The notes under the pieces: model-generated
Told to the model about the DNA's origin: nothing
What the model saw: only the letters and a program-made list of their open reading frames with translations
Database searches by the model: none
Program-made: the position numbers and the translations under genes
Shown here: in pieces, positions 1-5,081 of the stretch
Layout: every line of letters starts with the position of its first letter
Numbering within the stretch: the first letter of the stretch is position 1
NCBI GenBank assembly: GCA_013330155.1
Contig: DUIU01000204.1
Location: forward strand, 1 to 5,081
Source: Candidatus Poseidonia sp.
GTDB taxonomy: Archaea; Thermoplasmatota; Poseidoniia; Poseidoniales; Poseidoniaceae
DNA length: 5,081 nucleotides
Direction: 5' to 3'

Positions 1-634
1 TTTTGATGATGAGTTTCAATTGCTTTTCCACGGCTTTCTGTGCGCTGGTATGCATCTGTAGAGAGATGCCGAGGAAGATCAGGCCAAACATCCCGCTAAA
101 GAGGCAGAATACCCCGCCAAGGTCAGCCAGGATGAACGCCAGGATGAGGAAAATCGCAGCGCTAAATGAAGGCCATTGTGGGACGGGTGGGTATGCAATT
201 CCTGCCTCGGTCATCAGGCGTTTCTGGGCCGATGTTTTTCTGTTGCTCCAAGCTTTATCTTGAACCGTTGAGACGAGCAACAACACTGCGCCAAGGAGCA
301 TCGAGCCGCAACACAATTCTTCCCCGTCACTAAACAGAACGTCAAAGTCTGACATGTACAAAAAACCGAAGGGAACAACAAAAAGGAACACAATGCCCAG
401 CAATCCGATTGGAGTTGAGTTGGGTTTGTCTCGCAAGACGATTTCATACGCTTGAATCGTCTCATTGGAGACTCCGTGGTAGGGTTGGGTTGATCCCACC
501 TCGACCTTTGACTGTCCTTCTTGAGCGACGGACGATGGCCAAGGACTCGGCAATGCTTCAGTTTCCAATGCTGGCGTACCGCCGTGGATGAGGATAGGCT
601 GGGGTGGCGCATTTTCCTCCGGTCCGTCCGCCAT
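1..634 (-). CDS. Four-helix membrane protein of unknown function, 3' end cut by window edge
   Basis: I do not recognise this family. The open frame starts at ATG 634, runs off the left edge and gives at least 211 residues. The N-terminal ~70 residues are Pro/Glu/Gly-rich and probably disordered (starts MADGPEENAPPQP). Four hydrophobic stretches follow: ~75-95 (IGLLGIVFLFVVPFGFLYM), ~108-124 (a Cys-Cys pair then GSMLLGAVLLLVSTV), ~157-173 (FSAAIFLILAFILA) and ~174-193 (GGVFCLFSGMFGLIFLGI). Between helices 2 and 3 lies a Lys/Arg-rich loop (~125-140), and the visible end is again basic (AQKAVEKQLK). It is read in the same direction as the photolyase fusion and starts 68 bases after that gene's stop, so it could be co-transcribed or have its own weak promoter. 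The frame is open upstream, and an in-frame TTG at 679 would add 15 residues; I prefer the ATG. Real-gene status rests on the clean membrane-protein pattern over the whole frame. Function is unknown. Confidence 0.72.
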   Translation of the reverse strand, partial: MADGPEENAPPQPILIHGGTPALETEALPSPWPSSVAQEGQSKVEVGSTQPYHGVSNETIQAYEIVLRDKPNSTPIGLLGIVFLFVVPFGFLYMSDFDVLFSDGEELCCGSMLLGAVLLLVSTVQDKAWSNRKTSAQKRLMTEAGIAYPPVPQWPSFSAAIFLILAFILADLGGVFCLFSGMFGLIFLGISLQMHTSAQKAVEKQLKLIIK

Positions 635-657
635 GCCAAAACCATGAGGTCCGCGAT

Positions 658-674
658 GTTTAGGTCTTCTTCCT
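658..674 (-). promoter_or_regulatory. Weak TATA/BRE-like element upstream of the membrane-protein gene
   Basis: On the minus strand a purine-rich run (GGAAGAAGA) is followed by CCTAAAC. The CTAAAC hexamer is centred about 26 bases upstream of ATG 634. This is the spacing of an archaeal BRE-TATA pair serving a leaderless transcript. The TATA match is poor, so read-through from the fusion gene is at least as likely. Confidence 0.22.
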
Positions 675-702
675 ATCAATGGCCATCGTGTCTTGATGTT
701 CT

Positions 703-3051
703 TCAGAAGAGCGTCTGCTGGACGGGTTCCTTGGTCGGCTGGAGGTGTTGACTGCATTGCCAAGCGATGTGCGCTGCTGCCCAAGCACCCGAATGCATTG
801 CTCCTCCTCCTGTTCCGATAGGCTCGCCCCAAGCATCCCCAGCTTCCACGAAGTGAGGAAGATTGGCGCTTTTTCCTGGCTTGACCGCTCGACCGTAGCG
901 CCAACGTTGGGCTTGGATGCTGGCGGCTTTCACCCAACTGGAATCGAGGTCGTCTTTTCCAAGCATGCCCATGAATGCCTGAATGACCTCAACACGTTCC
1001 AATTCAAGGTGTTCACGGCTCCATTCGGTTGGGAAGTGGACCACCATGCCTTGCTCATGGTTCGGGTGTTCTACCTTCAAGCCCAGGCTTGCCATTCGGT
1101 CCAACAGGTTTGCAGAGGGTGGTTTTGGATGAGCGATGACCAAGGTCCATGTCGGTTCATAGGTGGAGGATGACCACGTGTCTGGAGCCTCGGGAAGCAT
1201 CCGGTGGAGTTGGGGGAGTGGGGCTGTAGCGATGATGCCTGAAGCCTGCCATTGATGTCCATCTTCGCTGAAAATGCGCCATGTATCTCCATCTCGCTCG
1301 ATGCGGCTCACCGTGGTGCTGGTCATGACATCGATTCCCTCCAGCCAATGGCCAACGGTCTCCGGTCCGTCCAACAAACGGTGTCCGTTGTTTGCATGTG
1401 CCACCCTTTGATGTTCCAGTTCAACGTCGGCCCACGAAGTCATCCATGACGGCCAATGGTCAAGTTGTGATGCGCCGTGTGTCAGCGTGACATCATCAAT
1501 TCGGCGCCGTGAGCAACGGCCACCGACCCGTCGACCTTTGTCAAGTACCACGACGTCGAAGCCGTGGTCGGCGAGGATACGGGCCGAGATTGCTCCGGCC
1601 AATCCTGCTCCAATCACGACAATCGGATGGGCCGTTTCTCCCGCTGGTCGGTCCGTGAACGCCCGATAGGCATTCATGTCGAGACGACTCATGTGGGTCC
1701 GAGGGTCGCGCTGGCGAACCAGGCCAAGAATGGGGGCTGGCGGATGGAACGGTCGGTCAAACAACCCGTGGCACCACTGAACGCCCACCACCGAGGAAGG
1801 GTCTCGCCCGTCGAGTGCGTACATGTCGTTGAGGGCCTGGCCGTAGGCCAAGGATTGCTCCACGTCCTCAGTCCACAGCGTCAGGGCTTTCCCCCATGTC
1901 ATCCGGACGTTGTTGTGCAACTCGCCATGGCGAAGGAGTGAGCGTTGGCAAGCGGCCCAAAGCGGATCGTGAACATCGGCTCGTTGGAGTTGGCGAAGTG
2001 AATAACGTGTGGTTCGGGGGTCATCCTTCGTGGAACGCCAAGAAAGCCGAGCCCACTCGGGAAGGTTGTGAGAGCCGTACGGGTTCTCCGAGGCGTAGAT
2101 GTGATGCCAAGCATGTTCGCGGAAAACCAAGAGTTCATCGAGGTATTTATCTGCGGATTTGGTACCAACGGCAGCGGCTTCTCGCGCGACCCTCATCGGT
2201 GATAAAAACCCGTAATGGAAAGCATGAGACAGCCTTGAGACGCCCGTTGAATCTGCAGCATTGTTTCTTCTGCGGGCATAACCGTTGAGGCCTTTGTCGA
2301 AGAATTTCTGCCACTTTTGTAGAGCTGCTTTCTCGCCGCCTCGAACATCCCAAATCGGCAGAACCGTTGGATCTATATTGCACTCATGCAGGAGAGCAAT
2401 TCTCTCGACTGGGTCTTTAACGCGATTCGCAATATCGACCGGTTCAAACGGAAGTTCGCCCGTGTATTGTTCGGCTTGAACCTCGAGAACAGGCCATGAT
2501 GTTTGCAATCGTTTCTTGCGCATCTTTTTGGTTGCATCTCGGTATTTGTAGGGGCGGTCAACCGACTTCCCGAACAACGGCATTGGGACAACACAGTGGC
2601 AATCAACATCGAACACCGGTCCTTTGGCTGATGTCGAAATGGTTTGAAGCCACTCTGTCCACGGTGGAAGGGGGAACATGTCGGTGACAATGCAACTTGC
2701 AGTTTGACTGAATTCTTTCAAGACTGGTTGCCGATGGCCTTCGCGAGCGAGATGGAGCACATAGCGCAAGCCGTTCTTTCGGCAGTTCTCGTCCATATCA
2801 ACAGCAGCCTCGAGCAGCATGTTGTGATGCCGAAGAGAGGCGTGTGGATACCGTTCATCGATGCCGTGGTAAATCAAGAGCGGGAGACCGTTTCGTTGGG
2901 CAATGGTGGCCCCTACTTCGATGGCAGGGTTCTCATGAACGCGGAAAGAGGATTTGAGCCAGACGACGACAGGCCCATCTCCGTGGAGAGTATCTATCGA
3001 ATTGAGTTGACGGGTGCGTTCGGCCAAATGACTCGGGAGTCGGTCAATCAT
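703..3051 (-). CDS. Class II DNA photolyase fused to renalase-like FAD/NAD(P) oxidoreductase
   Basis: A 782-residue two-enzyme fusion. Residues ~27-165 form the N-terminal antenna-type Rossmann domain (VVVWLKSSFRVHENPA). Residues ~200-468 are the FAD/DNA-binding helical domain of class II CPD photolyase, which splits UV-made thymine dimers using reduced FAD and light. Diagnostic pieces are RLSHAFHYGFLSPMRV (273-288), LDELLVFRE (304-312), THE-like HDPLW (361-365), MTWGKALTLW (384-393), LNDMYALDGRDP (407-418) and W426. Recalled Methanosarcina mazei numbering maps without gaps: Glu301 to E306, Trp360/381/388 to W365/W386/W393, Asn403 to N408 and Trp421 to W426; only Trp305 differs (F310). After a linker of about ten residues, residues 476-770 carry a dinucleotide motif (VVIGAGLAGAISARIL, GxGxxG at 481-486), acidic D504, GRRVGGRCSRR (507-516) and a C-terminal flavin motif (GDAWGEPIGTGGGAMHSGAW), as in renalase/amine-oxidase-like flavoproteins. 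Both halves are near normal family length and in one unbroken frame. ATG 3051 fits a leaderless promoter. The photolyase call is strong; the oxidoreductase substrate is unknown. Confidence 0.93.
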   Translation of the reverse strand: MIDRLPSHLAERTRQLNSIDTLHGDGPVVVWLKSSFRVHENPAIEVGATIAQRNGLPLLIYHGIDERYPHASLRHHNMLLEAAVDMDENCRKNGLRYVLHLAREGHRQPVLKEFSQTASCIVTDMFPLPPWTEWLQTISTSAKGPVFDVDCHCVVPMPLFGKSVDRPYKYRDATKKMRKKRLQTSWPVLEVQAEQYTGELPFEPVDIANRVKDPVERIALLHECNIDPTVLPIWDVRGGEKAALQKWQKFFDKGLNGYARRRNNAADSTGVSRLSHAFHYGFLSPMRVAREAAAVGTKSADKYLDELLVFREHAWHHIYASENPYGSHNLPEWARLSWRSTKDDPRTTRYSLRQLQRADVHDPLWAACQRSLLRHGELHNNVRMTWGKALTLWTEDVEQSLAYGQALNDMYALDGRDPSSVVGVQWCHGLFDRPFHPPAPILGLVRQRDPRTHMSRLDMNAYRAFTDRPAGETAHPIVVIGAGLAGAISARILADHGFDVVVLDKGRRVGGRCSRRRIDDVTLTHGASQLDHWPSWMTSWADVELEHQRVAHANNGHRLLDGPETVGHWLEGIDVMTSTTVSRIERDGDTWRIFSEDGHQWQASGIIATAPLPQLHRMLPEAPDTWSSSTYEPTWTLVIAHPKPPSANLLDRMASLGLKVEHPNHEQGMVVHFPTEWSREHLELERVEVIQAFMGMLGKDDLDSSWVKAASIQAQRWRYGRAVKPGKSANLPHFVEAGDAWGEPIGTGGGAMHSGAWAAAHIAWQCSQHLQPTKEPVQQTLF

Positions 3052-3073
3052 GTTCTACGGTTCGCCCGATGAG

Positions 3074-3080
3074 ATATATA
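3074..3080 (-). promoter_or_regulatory. TATA box of the photolyase-oxidoreductase fusion gene
   Basis: Read on the minus strand this is TATATAT, centred 26 bases upstream of the A of ATG 3051. In archaea the TATA box lies about 26-27 bases before the transcription start, so the transcript would begin at or next to the start codon, giving a leaderless mRNA. No Shine-Dalgarno-like purine run precedes the ATG, which agrees. No clear purine-rich BRE is visible directly upstream of the box. Confidence 0.55.
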
Positions 3081-3105
3081 CCGATGTTTAAGCCACAAGA
3101 GTTCG

Positions 3106-3123
3106 AATAAAAAAAACCTAATA
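3106..3123 (+). promoter_or_regulatory. Candidate AT-rich promoter element of the DsrE-like gene
   Basis: Within the 94-base divergent spacer, an AT-rich stretch (AATAAAAAAAACCTAATA) precedes the plus-strand gene. The CTAATA part is centred about 26 bases from ATG 3146, which would give a leaderless transcript. Using the A-rich part as the TATA element instead would give a leader of about 10 bases. Neither is a strong consensus. No Shine-Dalgarno motif is visible before the ATG. Confidence 0.3.
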
Positions 3124-3145
3124 CATTCAGTATTAACATCGTTCC

Positions 3146-3538
3146 ATGAGCAAGAAGATGTTCTTCAAAATTGTAACCGATCCTGAAGTTGACCCACGCA
3201 AGTGCATTGTTGGAATGGCTTGTGCCAATCAGGCGATAAACGACGGACACAATGTGAATGTCTTCTTTGCATCATTCGGCGTAAAACTCTTGCAGAGTGA
3301 CTACATTTCAAAACTTGACTCAAGCGTAGGCACACCCGAAGGTTTCTGCCAAGGCATACTCAAAGAACTTGTAAAAAATGCAGAAGGCATCTACTGTTCT
3401 ACTGGCTCTCAAGCCGTCGTCGGTCTAACGCCTGAAAACTCAGATGGTGTTTTTGTCGAAGGTTTGGACCTCATATGGAGTGGCCCACCTGGCGTCATTC
3501 AACTCGCTGCCGACTCCGAAGTGCAGATGGTTTACTGA
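3146..3538 (+). CDS. DsrE/DsrF-like small cysteine protein
   Basis: A complete 130-residue protein with the size and pattern of the DsrE superfamily (small alpha/beta proteins, some of which carry sulfur on a cysteine in tRNA thiolation or sulfur oxidation). The N-terminal strand (FFKIVTDP) is followed by a helix with an Ala/Cys-rich face (MACANQAINDGHNVNVFFAS, 24-43), a long variable middle, and the strand-loop GIYCSTGSQAVVGL (81-94). Cys84 there sits where family members have their reactive cysteine. The protein ends GVIQLAADSEVQMVY, matching the usual final strand. Cys20, Cys26 and Cys68 are other cysteines. No signal peptide or membrane segment is visible, so it is probably cytoplasmic. 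It is divergent from the fusion gene and convergent with the second photolyase, so shared function with them is only suggested by position. No DsrF/DsrH/TusA-like partner is present in the window, so a sulfur-relay role cannot be assigned. The superfamily call is from pattern memory. Confidence 0.78.
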   Translation: MSKKMFFKIVTDPEVDPRKCIVGMACANQAINDGHNVNVFFASFGVKLLQSDYISKLDSSVGTPEGFCQGILKELVKNAEGIYCSTGSQAVVGLTPENSDGVFVEGLDLIWSGPPGVIQLAADSEVQMVY

Positions 3539-3541
3539 AGC

Positions 3542-5038
3542 CTAACGCCGTTTTCGACTCCCGTGAACTTCGTAAACAAGCAGTGACCGCTGCTTCGATT
3601 CTGGTTTTGACTTTGCCGAATAGGATTTACTTACGCCTTCCTTACGTGCCGTTTTCTCATCGACGATTGGAGATGGATAATCGACATCTATAAGGCAATT
3701 GTATTCCTTTTGTTGCTCGTCGCTCATCAGCCAGGGTTCGTGGATGTGTTCTTTGGGCACATCTCGCAACTCTTCAACCCAGGTTCGTATAAAATCACCA
3801 TCGGGGTCTTGATCTGTGGATTGCTTGCGAACAGAATAGGCCCGTATTGAGTTGATACCGGTCACACCCGATTGCATGTGAACTTGTGACCAGTGGATAC
3901 CCGGCTCATAATCCAAAAAACATCGAGCGAGATGGAGGCCTGTATCCGTCCAAGGCAGCCACAGCGTGTACGATGCAACCGACTGAAGCATAGCGCGCAT
4001 ACGGAAATTAATCCAGCCCGTCGCAATCAGTGAGCGCATGCAGGCATCAAAGAACGGCCACCCCGTTTTTCCTTGAGACCAAGCAGCGTACCGTTCAACA
4101 TCCATTTCTCGGGCCAGATGCCCGTCCAATTCTGGATTCAAGGCGATGACGTCCATAGTCGCTTCTGACTCCAACCGTTGGATGAAATGACAGTGCCATG
4201 CTAGACGGCTTTGGAACGAACTCAAACTCGAAGTCCAACCAAGGTTTTCTTTCGAGCGAGGATTGACCTTGACTTTTTTTTGCTTTCGACGGGTGTGGTG
4301 CAGTATTTGTCGAATCGTGATGCAACCTGCAGCAAGATAAGGTGACAACCGGGAGCAAGCATCCCATCCAGTTATCGGGCTGGACATGTCTTTACGATAG
4401 GTTCGACCACGTTCATCGAGAAACGAATAGAGAACGTTGAGAGCGGCTTTTTCTCCTGGCAGTGGACGCTCGACCAAGGTTCGAGCAGCGAGCCCTAACT
4501 GTTCCATTGAGTGAATGGAGTTGGAAGTGAACCCTTTGGGCGACTCCATTGCAACTGGGGTATTGATTTGTTCCGAACTGACCCGTGCGTCGCGATGTTT
4601 CTTCCAATGGTCCCGAGTACCAAGTCGGCGAACAACACCGTTGGTAGGAAATTCAGTGAACTCAACGCCGTTCGCTGAGCACCATTCAGCAACAGATTTG
4701 TCTCTGTCCCACGACCATTGAAGACCCGTTTCCTCGTTGCTGTACAGGTGTTTGATGTCGTATGTTTCATGCAGCTCGGACAACTGGTCGGTCACCTGCC
4801 CCAAATTGAATTGCATTGAACCGCCGATGGATTCCAAGGCAGTCCGTAATTCCGTCAAACAATCCAATTCCCATTCGATGTGAATGGGGTCTACATCAGC
4901 CCTTTCAAGGCGTTCCGGTTCAAGATTAAAAATGCAGAGAACTGGATATGGCCCGTTGATGGCTTCGACCAAAGCAGGGTTATCAGAAACCCTGAGGTCC
5001 CGCTTAAACCACACAACGGATACAGGCACAGATTCCAA
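3542..5038 (-). CDS. Photolyase/cryptochrome family flavoprotein, class I-like, with altered active site
   Basis: A 498-residue full-length photolyase/cryptochrome. The N-terminal antenna Rossmann domain opens with the canonical VVWFKRDLRVSDNPAL (8-23). The FAD domain has SRLSPYLAAGCITIRQ (229-244), the SRLAWHCHFIQRLE helix (277-290), GKTGWPFFDACMRSL (323-337), TGWINFRMRAM (340-350), FLDYEPGIHWSQVHMQSG (374-391) and DQDPDGDFIRTWVEEL (409-424), then HEPW and a basic tail rich in Lys/Arg/Ser (~460-498). Compared with E. coli photolyase by hand, the dimer-contacting Glu274 is R278 and Asn341 is F345. Trp277 (W281) and Trp359 (W363) are kept, while the FAD N5 Asn378 and proximal Trp382 are not found in either plausible register (H382/V386 or G380/S384). 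It is therefore a divergent branch: light-dependent repair is the default guess, but the substrate is uncertain. An in-frame TGA lies two codons before the TTG at 5038, so the start is TTG 5038 or GTG 5029. Its stop lies 3 bases from that of the DsrE-like gene. Confidence 0.92.
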   Translation of the reverse strand: MESVPVSVVWFKRDLRVSDNPALVEAINGPYPVLCIFNLEPERLERADVDPIHIEWELDCLTELRTALESIGGSMQFNLGQVTDQLSELHETYDIKHLYSNEETGLQWSWDRDKSVAEWCSANGVEFTEFPTNGVVRRLGTRDHWKKHRDARVSSEQINTPVAMESPKGFTSNSIHSMEQLGLAARTLVERPLPGEKAALNVLYSFLDERGRTYRKDMSSPITGWDACSRLSPYLAAGCITIRQILHHTRRKQKKVKVNPRSKENLGWTSSLSSFQSRLAWHCHFIQRLESEATMDVIALNPELDGHLAREMDVERYAAWSQGKTGWPFFDACMRSLIATGWINFRMRAMLQSVASYTLWLPWTDTGLHLARCFLDYEPGIHWSQVHMQSGVTGINSIRAYSVRKQSTDQDPDGDFIRTWVEELRDVPKEHIHEPWLMSDEQQKEYNCLIDVDYPSPIVDEKTARKEGVSKSYSAKSKPESKQRSLLVYEVHGSRKRR

Positions 5039-5052
5039 TTTTTGTCAAGGCT

Positions 5053-5061
5053 CTTTTAATT
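5053..5061 (-). promoter_or_regulatory. TATA-like element upstream of the second photolyase
   Basis: On the minus strand this reads AATTAAAAG. Its centre is about 28 bases before GTG 5029 and about 19 before TTG 5038. With archaeal spacing it would place transcription at about the GTG, which favours a leaderless GTG start over the longer TTG start. The match to a TATA box is moderate and only 43 bases of upstream sequence are available. Confidence 0.35.
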
Positions 5062-5081
5062 CATGTATTGAAATGGATGTT

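Noticed and set aside
214..645. 143-residue minus-strand ORF, Cys- and Arg-rich
   Set aside because: It overlaps the membrane-protein frame in another phase, has no domain-like pattern, and the other frame gives clean transmembrane helices with a sensible N-terminus.
745..2288. Several plus-strand ORFs of 60-142 residues opposite the fusion gene
   Set aside because: They are antisense shadows of a well-supported 782-residue coding frame, with no recognisable motifs.
3105..3116. A-rich run as a possible terminator (T-run on the minus strand)
   Set aside because: It lies upstream of both divergent genes, not after a stop codon, so a promoter element is more likely.
3044..3250. 68-residue minus-strand ORF spanning the divergent promoter
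   Set aside because: It covers the promoter and the start of the DsrE-like gene in antisense, and its composition is not protein-like.
4095..4770. Minus-strand out-of-phase ORFs inside the second photolyase
   Set aside because: The photolyase frame is fully supported by conserved motifs across the same bases.
5043..5048. TTGACA on the minus strand, resembling a bacterial -35 box
   Set aside because: A -10 element at the right distance would lie inside the coding sequence, and the other promoters in the window have archaeal geometry.
1..5081. CRISPR arrays, tRNA or rRNA genes, insertion sequences
   Set aside because: No regularly spaced direct repeats, cloverleaf-like segments, rRNA motifs, transposase-like proteins or terminal inverted repeats were seen on reading.

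Overview
The window looks like a piece of a light-exposed, probably archaeal genome. The best match from memory is a surface-ocean Marine Group II/III (Poseidoniia-like) euryarchaeon. The evidence is indirect. There are compact genes, a TATATAT box centred about 26 bases upstream of a start codon with no Shine-Dalgarno motif (the geometry of a leaderless archaeal promoter), and two flavin photolyases side by side. No rRNA, tRNA or taxon-specific marker is present, so the assignment is tentative.

Layout from left to right: (1) 1-634, minus strand: a gene cut by the left edge, encoding a four-helix membrane protein of unknown function. (2) 703-3051, minus strand: one 782-residue protein joining a complete class II-type DNA photolyase (residues ~27-468) to a complete renalase-like FAD/NAD(P) oxidoreductase (residues ~476-770). 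(3) 3052-3145: a 94-base divergent promoter region. (4) 3146-3538, plus strand: a small DsrE-like protein with a single plausible reactive cysteine. (5) 3542-5038, minus strand: a second photolyase/cryptochrome-family protein, of the class I-like branch, convergent with the DsrE-like gene and only 3 bases from it. (6) 5039-5081: the upstream region of the second photolyase, with a TATA-like element.

The theme is light and flavin/redox chemistry. The class II half of the fusion keeps the catalytic glutamate, the FAD-contacting asparagine and the electron-transfer tryptophan triad at the spacing known for Methanosarcina mazei class II photolyase, so it should repair cyclobutane pyrimidine dimers. 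The second photolyase keeps the overall fold motifs but has changed most of the canonical repair residues, so its substrate or role may differ. In many proteobacteria a renalase-like oxidoreductase gene lies next to a photolyase gene in light-induced clusters. Here the two are one polypeptide, which is the most interesting feature of the window. A flavin-redox or light-linked partnership is inference.
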